Shown: positions 11,119 to 21,650, numbered from the stretch's first letter. The stretch: DNA of 64,000 nucleotides from Cephalotus follicularis (GCA_001972305.1 BDDD01002130.1:177928-241927), one strand, 5' to 3'. Translations and numbers: made by a program. The notes: generated from the sequence alone by a model not told the origin.

Positions 11119-13106
11119 TGTAAAGACCCAAACCCCAAGGGTGGACCCTCAAGGCCTAGTGCGCTAAAATAGTACCATTCATTTCCAATATTTAGCAGAA
11201 ATTAAAAAATTTTAACAATATAATAATACATACGGAATAAATCCAAATAAATATCAATTGTGTGGATAAACACAGTGCTATACAATATTGTTCATAAAAC
11301 CTCTGCCACAAGCCGACGGGTCATAAAACAAAAATACAATTTCATCATTACACTCTAGGGTCGTCGAACTGCGATAAGAGGGAGGAGACTCAACCGGGGC
11401 TTCAATCAAAAATTTGCTGGAAAACTCCACATGTACATGACCCATTACATTCAATGCAATGGGTCAGAGACCACTGGTCGTGTAAGAACTACTACCCATG
11501 CATATGTGGAGTGCAATGTAGCGTGTATGCAATGAGAGATGCAATAAAAGTACAATCCATACAGTATATAATTCACAGTATAAGTATAAACATTCATAAC
11601 ATTTATTGTAACAGTAACAATCATTTGCAGTATCATTAACAATCATTTATATCCTTCATCGGCATCCCCTACTTAGGGAAGAGCGGTAAACGCACTCCGG
11701 ACGTTACAGGCAGAGGAGCCGGGAAAGGAATAAACATTACAGTTTAGGCAGACCGGTTCCTCGGGTCCGAGGCTTTAGAAAGAGCAATATACGCGCTCTA
11801 GGCGTTATAGGCAGATGAGAGGAACATAGATATTTACTATTACACTATACAATAACAGTCATTCAGTCAGTGTGGCTCAACTCGGTCGGTGATCCATTGA
11901 CTCATCTCAGTTGGTGATCCAATGGCTCATCTCAGTCGGTGATCGACTAGGCTATTTCGGTGACCCACCTAGTTCAGCTCAATTTGGTGACCCATTAGGT
12001 CATCTAAAAAATAACCATATTGGCTCATCTCGGTGGTGATCCCCGTAGGGCTCATCTCGGTGGTGATCCAGTACATTACATTACACTACGCTACATTAAC
12101 ATTACACTACGCTACATTAACATTACACTACATTAACAGTACATTACATTACATTTCATTAACATTTCACTGTGAGGTCTGCCTTTTACACTACACAACA
12201 GTGTACTATGTCCATTTATCATTTTCTATTTATACAATCCCTTTCATTTAGCATAGCAGCCGTCCTTAGGTGTGTTCCAATATACACTCTAGAGCACTCA
12301 TTCCACAATGCATGGCATGCATGGGACGTAAGCAGTAGCACTGCTCTGCGTATCACTAATATGCACAGGATGCATGCGAGGCATTGCTCATGCACCTTCT
12401 ATTTCTTGTCTAGAACATATGCAACAGAGAACTCAAGTGCTATTATTGCATGTTCAGGACATATGGCAGAGAAGAGCTTGGTGCATGCATGGCGCATCCT
12501 CAGACGCGTGGCAGAGGAGAGCTTGGGGCATGCATGGCGCATCCTCAGACACATGGCAGAGGGCAACGCATGCCTGGGACGCATAGCATTGCTTCCTCAA
12601 ACGCATGGCATAGGACGATGCATGCCTGGGACACATAGCGTTGCATCCTCGGACGCATGGCAGAGGACGACGCATGCCTGGGACACATGCTTGGGATGTT
12701 CTTAGGACAGTGCTCAATGCCATCACCGTGGAGAGCTCTGCACCTTAGGCACATGGCATGGCACCTTGGGTGCATGACATTTGGAAGCTCAGCACTATGC
12801 CATGCTAAGGACGCATGGCATGGTGGCTGATATGTCCTCCGCGCGTGTGTCCTCGAATGCAATAGCACTGGTGCGTCCTCGGCGTGTTTCCTCGGACACA
12901 ATGTCACTGGTGCGTCCTTGGCGATGGAACCTCGGCACATGCAGCTCATGGTGGGCTAGGGCGCCTCACCTTGCATGCACGGGAGCTCTGGCGTTTGGCA
13001 CCTCGGCACCTCACCATGCTTGGACGCATGAATGGTGGAACACGTCCTTGGTGCATGGAGGCCAAGACGCATCACTTTGTATGCCCGGGCATTTCACTGT
13101 GGAAGG
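11119..13106 (-). repeat. 3' LTR of element I, part 1
   Basis: It starts TGTAAAGACCC and aligns along its length with the 5' LTR from 54,865: shared blocks include the near-identical AATGCAATGGG sequence, the CTCATCTCGGTGGTGATCC repeats and the CATGGCAGAGGA repeats. It is interrupted after GTGGAAGG at 13,106 by the SIRE-like element and resumes at 20,168. Long open frames in several phases (for example 12,172-12,705 on the plus strand and 12,545-12,949 on the minus strand) come from GC-rich tandem repeats and are not genes. Confidence 0.8.
12464..12670. repeat. 45/52-bp tandem repeats within the LTR of element I
   Basis: The word TGGCAGAG recurs at 12,464, 12,509, 12,554 and (with TGGCATAG at 12,606) 12,658. 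That is two steps of 45 bp followed by two of 52 bp. Units carry GCATGCATGGCGCATCCTC. The partner LTR has one more 52-bp unit. Confidence 0.8.
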
Positions 13107-14352
13107 TGTTGGCCCTTGCCACCCCGTTAATTGCCTTAACATGTGTTATTTCGATGATTAACAAACATGTAATACCTGTATGCATAATTCTCTGAACTAT
13201 CAATTCATATACTCACTTGATTTAATGTCCAAAGTTGTGCAAAGGCTATTTCTGCAGATACAGGCAAAAATAGCCGACTGCCCAGGTTGGGCAGCCGACT
13301 ATTTTGGTTGAGCAGCCGACTGTTTGGATTAAACAGCCGACTGGTTCTTGAAGGAATCCCAGCAACTGCAGGTACACTCCACACCAGCCGACTGCATCAG
13401 GGGAGCAGCCGACTGCTAGGACAAAACAGCCGACTGCCAAAGAGGTCCAGTCGACTGTCAAGTGTGTCAAAATGAGGCAGTAGGTTTTTGAACTCCATAC
13501 CACCTCAACCAGCCGACTGAAGCAGGACACCAGTCGAATGTCAACATCTCCAGCCGACTCTCAAGTGTGTCAAAATAAGGCAGTAGCTTTTTGGAAGTCC
13601 AACCCACCTCAAGCAGCCAACTAGAACAGAGCACCAGCCGACTGCCCAGGAGAAACAGCCGACTGTCCAAAGGAAGCAGCCGACTGCCTTCACCAATGGC
13701 TATATTTGAAAAACGCTCCATCAACTCCAGCTGACTGCCCAGAAAATCCAGCGACTGGATTGTGTCAGACATTCAAAAAATAGATCCGTTGGAGCACATG
13801 TTTATAAGCCAAAGTGAAGCATTTTTCAAACATCTTCAAGCAATCAAGTTGGATAATCATTCAAGGCAACTCAAGCATCATTCTAAACACTCTCAATACC
13901 AAAAGAGATCATATTGAAGCAATTTCACACATTACAAGGCCTTCCCTTTATACATTCTCAATAACTAAAGCTTTGTTAAATTTGAGCTAAATTATAAACA
14001 AATTCGTTGAGAATTTATAAACCATTCAAACACTTTCAATTTACTTATAAACGAGAGAGGTTGTCTCTTGTATAGCTCGGAGGGAGCAATCTTGTACTCG
14101 CTTGGTTGAAGCGAAAGTCGTTGAAGCTCGGTTGGAACTTCAAGCCCGGATTGGGGCAAACTAGTGAAACACTCAAGGGGAGGCCTTGGGGAGTGGACGT
14201 AGGCGGTTTGCCGAACCACTATATATTTGTTTGCAACTCTCTCAACCCTACACTCTTTAATTTCCGCTTTTGATTGATTGTGTTTATTTTGTTTCTAGGA
14301 TATTTGCTGGTTTATTTTTATAAATCTATTCAACCCCCTTAGACTTCCTACA
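13107..14352 (+). repeat. 5' LTR of the SIRE-like element
   Basis: It begins TGTTGGCCC immediately after LTR sequence of element I and ends CCTACA two bases before the primer site. It is 1,246 bp long. It contains the phased GCCGAC array (13,273-13,756), a candidate TATA (TTTATAA near 13,801) and a CAAGTGTGTCAAAAT(G/A)AGG block duplicated about 100 bp apart (near 13,459 and 13,561). Confidence 0.85.
13273..13756 (+). promoter_or_regulatory. Phased array of GCCGAC boxes (DRE/CRT core) in the LTR promoter
   Basis: Perfect GCCGAC occurs at 13,273, 13,294, 13,315, 13,336, 13,387, 13,408, 13,429, 13,512, 13,553, 13,637, 13,658 and 13,679. Degenerate copies (GTCGAC 13,450, GTCGAA 13,533, GCCAAC 13,616, GCTGAC 13,730, and a GCGAC at 13,751) mostly fall on the same 21-bp grid. 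RCCGAC is the established core of the DRE/CRT element bound by plant DREB/CBF factors. The array lies upstream of a TTTATAA near 13,801. Function as an enhancer is inferred. Confidence 0.6.
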
Positions 14353-14354
14353 AT

Positions 14355-14366
14355 TGGTATCATAGC
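14355..14366 (+). other. Primer-binding site of the SIRE-like element
   Basis: TGGTATCATAGC starts two bases after the LTR end. It differs by one base from TGGTATCAGAGC, the usual initiator tRNA-Met complement, and this variant is common in SIRE-like elements. Confidence 0.85.
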
Positions 14367-14410
14367 TTGTGTGCTCATTTTTTGAAGATTAACATCTTGA
14401 GTCAAAGATC

Positions 14411-16160
14411 ATGGCATCCACTAGCATAAATAACCAAACTAGAAACCATGACGATGTCTCCGAATTTAAGGTACCATTTTTTAGTGGTGACGATTTTCCC
14501 TATTGGAAAAGTCGTATGGAGATTTACCTTAAGTCTAGAGACTTCAAGATTTGTCTTAGTGTAAAAAATGGTCCTCACATCCCCATGAAAATAAATGATA
14601 AAAATGAATGCGTTGCTAAAACGGAAGACGAATGGGATGATGATGATTTCAAAAAATTGACCATAGATAACAAGGCTCTAAATATTTTGCTTGTATATTT
14701 AGATAAGGCCGAATATAATCTTGTTAGGAGATGCACCTCCGCACATGAAGTGTGAAAATTGCTCATCCTTACCCATGAAGGTACCGTGCAAGTTAAAAAT
14801 GCCAAACTTGCTTTGTTGAATAGAGACTATGAATTATTTAAAATGCAACCAAACGAATCTATCAAAAATTTATATAATCGTTTGCTTGATATCACTAATG
14901 CTCTTCTTGGCCTTGGCAAGGTTTTTGGCAAAGATGAACTCGTTAGGAAATTGCTCGGGTGCTTTAATGATGAGTGGGAACCAAAGGTCATGGAAATTGA
15001 AGAGTCGAAGGACCTAAAGGTCATGGAGATCGAAGAACTACTTGGCTCCCTCATGACTCATGAGGTGAAATTGAACAAAAAAATCCGCCAACATTGTGGA
15101 GAAAAAGCCTCAAGAAGAAAGGAGGAAGGACATTGCTCTCAAAAGCACTCACAAAGAAGAAATCTCGAGTGATGAGGAGTTAGAAGAAGAAGAAGACTAC
15201 GTTCTCTTTGCAAAACGATTCACAAAATTCGCAAAGATGAATAAAGCTAGACGTTTTCAAAAGAAAAACCCCAACAAAGGAGAAGGAAGCAAGATGGATC
15301 CTCCTACTTGCTTTGAGTGCAACAAACCGGGATACATCAAGGTGGATTGTCCTCAATTGAAGAAGAACAAGCTCTTCAAGAAGAAAGCTCTCAAAGCATG
15401 GCACTTAAGTGATGACGAATCTTCCGATGATGAAGTCACCGAACAAGTTGCCAACCTTTGCTTCATGGCATCGAGTGACAACGAGGAAAGTGATAATGAG
15501 GTAGAAGATTCCTATACCTTTGGTGAATTACAATATGCTTTTGATGAATTGCTTGTAGAATTTAAAAAGAAATGCTCTCAATACTCATCACTTAAGAAAA
15601 ATATGGCTAGTATTGAAAAAGAAAAGGACTTGCTATTTATTGAAAATGAGCATTTGAAAAATGATATTAGTATCTTGGAACACGAACTTGCTAAAAAGGT
15701 TGATTGTGTAGTTCAGACTACTTCTTGTGACAATATAAATCTAGAAAAGGAAGTAGAATCCCTTAAAAAGGAAAACGTGAACCTAGAGAAGTCCTTTAGC
15801 AAATTCACACTAGGAAGCATGAAACTAGAAGAAATGCTTGCTATCCAAATACCTTACCTAGATAAAACCGGTATAGGTTATACTCCTTTAGAGGTTAAGG
15901 CAAAATTAAAGAACACTAAAACAAGACCCCATTGCACATATTGTCATAAGGTAGGACATGTTGTTGATAAATGCTTTAAAAAGATTGCTCATTATCATTC
16001 ACATACTAGACCTTCTTCAAATCACAATACTATCACAGTTAGACAAATTTGGGTTCCTAAAGGAACAATAAAACAAAAATGTAACATTAATGGACCCAAT
16101 AAAAAATGGGTACCAAGATCAAAATTATTTAACACCTTTGTAGGTGGAAAGATGTTTGCG
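14411..16160 (+). pseudogene. SIRE-like gag with two zinc knuckles
   Basis: The frame starts MASTSINNQ shortly after the primer site. The UBN2-type gag domain is visible (FSGDDFPYWKSRMEIYL, then ANLALLNRDYELFKM-like and WEPKVMEIEE blocks). A TGA ends the first segment at 14,755 and the same frame resumes directly. A frameshift near 15,085 moves the rest into another frame. That part holds an acidic segment, a first knuckle CFECNKPGYIKVDC whose histidine is replaced by tyrosine, a coiled-coil (15,560-15,830) and a second, intact CCHC knuckle (CTYCHKVGHVVDKC, near 15,936). Gag packages element RNA. This copy could not make an intact product. Confidence 0.85.
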
Positions 16161-16722
16161 AGCAAATCACAAGGAGGAAGAACCATGGTATGTGGATATC
16201 GGTTGCTCAAAGCACATGACCGGTGACAAAAGCCTATTCTTTGATCTTAAAGAAGTTGATAGAGGAAAGGTCACCTTTGGAGATAACAACAAAGCCAAGA
16301 TTGTTGGCATTGGCTCGATAGGTAACGAATTCAATATCTTAATCGAAAATGTTTCTTATGTTGTAGGGCTCAAGCATAATTTGCTTAGTGTTAGCCAATT
16401 ATGTGATAAAGGATATAAAGTTAATTTTGAATCCTCACTTTGTCACATTATTGATACTAGCACCAATGATGTAAAGTCTGTTGGTCATAGACAAGGAAAT
16501 GTGTGTGTTGTGTATTTAAAAGAAATGTTTTCCAAAAATGTTTGTTTCAATGCTAATACAAATGATAAATGGCTTTGGCATAGACGGTTGGGCCATGCTA
16601 GCATGGATATTCTTGCTAAACTTTCTAGAAAAGATTTAGTCATTGGCTTGCCTAAAATAAAATTTGAAAATGACAAACTTTGTGATGCTTGTGCACAAGG
16701 GAAACAAACTAGAACTTCGTAA
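16160..16722 (+). pseudogene. Copia protease and GAG-pre-integrase segment
   Basis: After a frameshift near 16,160 the frame reads WYVDIGCSKHMTGD. The copia protease motif is normally D-S-G-C-S, and here the serine of the DSG triad is isoleucine, so the protease is probably dead. The frame continues through NVSYVVGLKHNLLSVSQLCD and the zinc-binding GAG-pre-integrase segment WLWHRRLGHASM, then CDACAQGKQ. It stops just after this, exactly where the integrase catalytic core should begin. The next bases already belong to the RT region, so the DD35E core is deleted. Confidence 0.85.
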
Positions 16723-17583
16723 CAAAATGGATGAAAATGGGTTGGTTATTAGAAATAAAACTAGATTAGTTGCACAAGGTTATAGTCAAGAAGAAGGCAT
16801 TGACTATGATGAGACCTTTGTTCCCGTAGCTAGGTTAGAAGCTATTAGATTACTAATGGCCTTTGCATGTTTTAAAGGTTTTAAATTGCATCAAATGGAT
16901 GTCAAAAGTGCATTTTTAAATGGCGTTATAAATGAAGAAGTTTATGTTGAACAACCTTCGGGTTTTGAAAACGTACACTTTCCCGATCATGTTTTTAAAT
17001 TGTCAAAAGCACTTTATGGTTTAAAGCAAGCACCAAGAGCTTGGTATGAAAGGCTTTCTAAATTTCTCTTGGAAAATAATTTTAAAAGATGTTTAGTTGA
17101 CAAAACTCTTTTTGTAAAACCAAACTTAATGACATTTTAATTGTACAAATCTATGTTGATGATATCATTTTCGGTTCTACTAATGACTCTCTTTGTGTTG
17201 AGTTTGCTAACATTATGCAAGGTGAATTCGAGATGAGTATGATGGGTGAACTCAAGTACTTCCTTGGATTTCAAATCTCACAAGGAAATGAAGGCACCTT
17301 TATCAACCAATCCAAATACACAAAAAATCTACTCAAACGATTTGGAATGGAAAACTCAAAGTCTTGCAAGACTCCGATGAGCACTACTACCAAACTCGAC
17401 AAAGATGAAAATGGTAAAGAGGTAGATCAAAAACTCTATAGAAGCATGATAGGATCTCTCCTTTATCTTACCGCTAGTAGACAGGATATTATGATTAGTG
17501 TGTGTCTTTGTGCTAGGTTCCAATCTTCACCTAAAGAAACTCACTTAATTGCGGTTAAGCGTATCTTTAGATATCTTGCATAA
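16723..17583 (+). pseudogene. Copia reverse transcriptase, frameshifted
   Basis: Conserved RT blocks are clear: RLVAQGYSQEEGIDYDETF, VARLEAIRLLMAFA, MDVKSAFLNG, LYGLKQAPRAWYERL. A shift near 17,130 displaces the catalytic block, which can still be read as IYVDDIIFGS at about 17,150. The remainder (MMGELKYFLGFQI, and SLLYLTASR-DI) lies in a third frame. All key residues of the YVDD box are present but the reading frame is broken. The start abuts the deleted integrase. Confidence 0.9.
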
Positions 17584-18134
17584 ACTCCTTTACTAGGTTT
17601 GTTTTACTCAAATGATTCCTTGTTTAACTTGTATGCTTTTTCCGATGCCGATTATGGTGGGTGTAAACTAGATAGAAAGAGCACTAGTGGCACTTTCTTG
17701 GAAACTCTTTAGTGTCATGGATTTCTAAGAAACAAAATAGTGTTGCTCTTTCCACCACCGAAGCCGAATATGTAGCGACGGGAAGTTGTTGTGCATAAGC
17801 ATTGTGGTTAAAGCAACAACTTTGTGATTTTGTCATTCGCATTGACAATGTGTGCATAAAATGTGATAATACTAGTGTAATTAATTTGAGTAAGAATCCT
17901 ATTCAACACTCTAAGTCAAAACACATTGAAATTAGACATCACTTCCTTAGAGATCATGTTGAAAAAGGAGATATTTTTCTTGAATATATTGACACTTTGA
18001 ATCAAGTTGAAGATATTTTTACCAAGCCTTTGGACAATGAGAGGTTCTGCACGTTGCGAAGGGAGCTAGGTATGCAAAATCCTCTTGAATCTCATTATAT
18101 GCACATTTGTAATGTTTGGCTAAAAGTTGCGTGA
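17584..18134 (+). pseudogene. Copia RNase H, with stops
   Basis: Blocks of copia RNase H are visible: SDADYGGCKLDRKSTSG, SWISKKQNSVALSTTEAEYV, CDNTSVINLSKNP and the terminal KHIEIRHHFLRDHVEKG followed by DIFTKPL. Stops at the start (TAA at 17,581), near 17,712 and near 17,797, plus one shift, disable it. It follows RT directly, as is normal for copia. Confidence 0.88.
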
Positions 18135-18309
18135 ATTGGTATGAAAAATGCTTTTCAAAGTTTATCATGCATTCAACATTGAGTTTTTAACTCAATTAAA
18201 TCAAATTGCTCATGTACCTAAGTCACTATCAGTCCATAATAGCTGACTAAAGGTTTGCAAATCAAAGGGATATGCAATTTTCTGCATTTTCCAAGTTCTG
18301 TAGAAACCA

Positions 18310-18470
18310 GCCGACTGGACTCATTGTCCAGTCGACTGCCTAAACATCCAGCCGACTGGACAAAATACCCCAGTCTACTGGAGGCTCGGGAATCAGGTTT
18401 TATAAACCCGATTTCCCCTCTTTTCTCTTACCTCTTCTCTCTCAAAACCTGCCCAAAACCCTAACTCTCT
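18310..18470 (+). promoter_or_regulatory. Promoter-like module before the extra ORF of the SIRE-like element
   Basis: Two GCCGAC boxes (18,310 and 18,351) and a GTCGAC between them are followed by TTTTATAAACC (about 18,394), a pyrimidine-rich patch (18,408-18,445) and an AAACCCTAA telo-box word near 18,456. The order (DRE-type boxes, TATA, Y-patch) looks like a plant core promoter. The decamer CAGCCGACTG is the same as in the LTR array 5 kb upstream. Promoter function is inferred. Confidence 0.45.
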
Positions 18471-18539
18471 CTACAAACGAGCTGCAATCGATTCAAATTG
18501 CATCCAAGAGAAGAAAGAGTGCAGCAACAAGGCAACCAC

Positions 18540-19608
18540 GGGCATCTCAGGGCGTGATTGACTATGATGACAAACTTTTTCTCTCCAAAGAGAAAGAGAC
18601 TAGGTATCACTCCGTCCTTAATTCTGTTAAATTGCACAATGAAAAATGGCTTGCTAGTGATATTCTAATTAGTAATATTGCTGTTATTAAGTCTTGGCTA
18701 GAGCAAATGGGATGGTTTGAATATTTGTGCTCATCACACACCATTTACCCTAGACTTGTGAAACTTTTTATGCCAATCTTGATAATTCTACAACCTGTGT
18801 AGCCAAATCCTTTATCTTAGGTAATCCGGTGTCTATAACCCCGGATCTTATTGCCGAAACCTTAGGAATACCTAATTCTAGCATTACTCACTTTAATGCC
18901 ATTGAGAAATTGGAAGCAATAGGTATTTGCTTAGAATGCCCCGATTTTAACCCTATCTTGACCGTGACTAGTAGCCATCTTCCCATAGCCACCTGCATTC
19001 TCCTCTTAATAATTACAAACACTCTTTTACCTAGATAAGGCTCGCACACACTCCCATCCGAGCGAGACCTTAAACTTGTGGCTTGCATAAAAAATGGCAC
19101 TCTTGTGAACCTTCCCTATCTTATTGTTAATCATATGTTGTCTAGACCAAACCACATTCCCTACCCAATGCTTATAAGTAGGATCCTAGCATCCCTTAAC
19201 CTTGATATACCCGATGATGAGCACAAGGTTAAACCATCCCATAAGCAACTCATTAACAAAGCCGGCCTTAGAAGCTGCAATATTAAGTTCGAGGATGGTG
19301 TGTGGGTAAGACAACTGGTCGGAGGCAGAGAACTTGCGAGGGAACCAGCTATGAGAGCCGGAGGAGATGGGGATGAAGAGGAAGAAGTAGATGATGCTCA
19401 ACAATTTGAAATGAGGACAAACGTTGGTGCGAGCAGCAGCAGTGGCAGCAGACCCACTCTAGAGTCTCTTCAGGCGAGGATGGACTTGGCACAAGCGGAC
19501 ATTGAATACCTTAGAGGGAGAGTGGATCAAATCTATGAAGGCCAAGCCACTCGCATCCAGATGTTCCAAAATGCTTTTCCACAAAACCCTCCTCCCGGAT
19601 CGTCATGA
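18540..19608 (+). pseudogene. Extra ORF downstream of pol (plant transposon-protein-like), broken
   Basis: Three segments, at 18,554-18,802, 18,829-19,038 and 19,078-19,608, read as one protein with stops and shifts between them. Recognisable pieces are ISNIAVIKSWLEQMGW, VSITPDLIAETLGIP, and KNGTLVNLPYLIVNHMLS with YPMLISRILASLNLD. These resemble the 'putative plant transposon protein' domain found in SIRE-lineage and Athila-like extra ORFs. The C-terminal part is acidic, serine-rich and then predicted coiled-coil (LQARMDLAQADIEYLRGRV). There is no signal peptide or clear membrane segment, so I do not call it an envelope protein. Function is unknown. Confidence 0.6.
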
Positions 19609-20149
19609 GCTACACTGTTGCATTACATGTTTTGTTGTATTTTGAATTAAAAATGTTGAAGGTTGAAGATGTAATGCAATTCTTAGTTTGTTTATGAGAT
19701 GTTTCTATTGTAATGACATTTGAAGTTGGATTATGTACTTGCCTCTTTTCGTTTAATGAAAGTATGGTTAGTTATTCATTTTCTTGTCATTTATGTTTTA
19801 ATGCTTATCCATTTTTACTTTTCAATCTCTCTTGATATGTAAATTCAGTATGCAAATGTTGAGGGGGAGTTTTTAAATCACATGCTTGGGTTGAGGGGGA
19901 GCCTACGATCTTTTTGTTGTTTGACAAAAAGGGGGAGAAATGTTTGAGAAGTTGAATTTTGTGTAAATTGAGAAAAAGTATGAAACTTTATGAATTTTAT
20001 GAATTTTTGTGTTGTGCAAGTGTAATTTGTTATGCCTTATGCTATGAAATGCAATGATTATGACAGAACTGATTATATTGAACTTTGGGTGTTAAAAGTG
20101 TGTAGTTTGTCAAAAAGTTATGCAAAATTTGTATGTTTTGTCAATCATC
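19609..20149 (+). other. 3' non-coding region with repeated GGGGGAG tracts
   Basis: There is no gene. Polypurine-like tracts recur at about 19,860 (GAGGGGGAG), 19,893 (GAGGGGGAG) and 19,929 (AAAAAGGGGGAGAAA) before the terminal one. Serial tracts of this kind are characteristic of SIRE-like elements. Confidence 0.7.
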
Positions 20150-20163
20150 AAAAAGGGGGAGAT
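20150..20163 (+). other. Terminal polypurine tract of the SIRE-like element
   Basis: AAAAAGGGGGAGAT ends immediately before TGTT, the first bases expected of the 3' LTR. The following ATGCCATGC is already LTR of element I. It primes plus-strand DNA synthesis in intact elements. Confidence 0.8.
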
Positions 20164-20167
20164 TGTT

Positions 20168-21132
20168 ATGCCATGCTTGGTATGTGTACGCATGGTAATG
20201 CATGGCATGGTCGGCATGCATGGTGGGGGAAAGCTCGGCACACAATGTAGCATGTGCAGGTCGCATGCGTTATGGAGATCCCAGCAGCATGTCGTTGCAT
20301 GCTTGGCACAAGGGGTGCTAGGACGCACTCCCTGGGCACATGCATGCTCGGTATATACAGGTACGTGGCTCAGGCGCATGGTAATAGTGGACGCATGTGT
20401 GGTATGCTTGGGGCCAGCCATAAATTCCCTTGAACATAATACTCACTAATTCTATGCTCATCAATTACAGAGGACCATTAAACACTTATATAACATACAC
20501 ATAAAAAGTAGAGCACTGAGTAGGAAGTAGATCCTACATGGAATCCAATGGAGTCTGATTATGCTTTCCTTTGCTCTGCTCAACTGATACCATTTCTCCT
20601 TTACTCCTAGGGTGATTCTTTCCTTTGTCTTTTCCAAGGTTTGAAGTGAGAGAATCAAAAGAGAGTGGGAAGAGGGAGACAAGAAGTCTCCAGAGAAAGC
20701 CATCTCTTGGTCTCTTTCTCTCCCCAAAATATCAACAGCCGTTACCACTCAACACTTCCCCCTTTTTATAGCCACTAGTGGAAGACTCTAGAGCTCCACA
20801 CACATTTCCACCATTTCCTTCATGAAATGGGCCGAGAACTAGGGAGGTTGGTCCAACACTCCCTTTTCTCTTTTTAATCCACAATTTCAGCCCAAATCTC
20901 TTTCTCTTCCTTAATTCTAGTTCGGGCCATAAACATTTCTAAGCCCAAATACTATTTATCCATTTTAGGTCCAAAAATGTCATTTCTTTATTAATTCAAT
21001 TCCAGCCTAATAACATCACATTTTTAAGCCCAATTCTCATTTAAACCAATTTGGCCCAACATTCGGTCCGGTTCAAAGAACATTACCAGTCCAATAGTCA
21101 TTCTTTTATATTATAAAATTTCAGGGGTTACA
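20168..21132 (-). repeat. 3' LTR of element I, part 2
   Basis: It resumes the LTR after the copia insertion and aligns with 56,858-57,820 of the 5' LTR (for example the GTGTACGCATGGTAATGCATGG block). It ends ...GGGGTTACA at 21,132. On the minus strand this is the LTR start, TGTAACCCC. Related LTRs of element B begin TGTAATACCC. Confidence 0.8.
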
Positions 21133-21650
21133 ATCCTCTCCCCTTAAGAGAATCTCGTCCCGAGATTGTAGGGTCAAAACAGGTAAGGATACATTGCCCT
21201 TATATCATTCCACGCTTCCACTGCACTTTTTCACTTCCATGACATTACCGTAGCATTAACAATACACACTCATGTCATATTAACTCATCCTTCCGGTCAC
21301 AGTCTAGAGGCTAACTAGACGTATATATATTGTCCCATACCAGCATATATAAATAGTTAACCACGTACACTATCGAGACACAATATCAATACAATACGAT
21401 TCAGTAACAATACAGTCTTTAACAATGTACCATACATTCCTCAACTATCCGTTACATATCCATTCCGTATCCGTAACTGTACAATCCTTGACCATACAAT
21501 CGACAACCATTTAGTCTTAACCGTATAATCTGTTCATTCACAATCCATCCAATAGCAATCCATTCGATAGCAATTCATTTATTAACAATCCATTCAATCA
21601 CAATCCATTCATTCCCAGTCCCTTGAAGGTCCTGGTCCGATAATGATCCG
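21133..21650 (-). other. Polypurine tract and 3' non-coding remnant of element I
   Basis: The reverse complement of 21,133-21,170 contains GAATCTCGGGACGAGATTCTC and then an AAGGGGAGAGGAT polypurine tract adjoining the LTR start. Element B has the same arrangement at 38,958-38,995. The remainder matches B non-coding sequence (35,200-35,600 in reverse complement), including the word GGTATGGGAC. It stops abruptly at 21,650, where the truncated LTR of E begins. Confidence 0.7.

Larger units (their letters stand above)
13107..20163 (+). mobile_element. SIRE-like Ty1/copia element lacking its 3' LTR
   Basis: The layout is 5' LTR (13,107-14,352), primer site, gag, protease, GAG-pre-integrase, RT, RNase H, an extra ORF (18.5-19.6 kb), repeated GGGGGAG tracts and a terminal polypurine tract (20,150-20,163). 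The extra ORF and the serial GGGGGAG tracts are typical of the SIRE/Maximus lineage. The integrase core is deleted and many stops interrupt the frames. The polypurine tract is followed by only TGTT before the sequence returns to the LTR of element I, so the 3' LTR and about 11 bp of flank are missing. Confidence 0.85.

Noticed and set aside
12172-13195. Several 60-177-codon frames on both strands rich in His, Arg, Cys and Trp
   Set aside because: They lie wholly within the element I LTR, and the same frames recur in the other LTR. They derive from GC-rich CATGGCAGAGGA repeats.
18540-19608. Envelope gene of the SIRE-like element
   Set aside because: No signal peptide, fusion peptide or membrane anchor is visible. 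The blocks fit the plant transposon-protein domain better.
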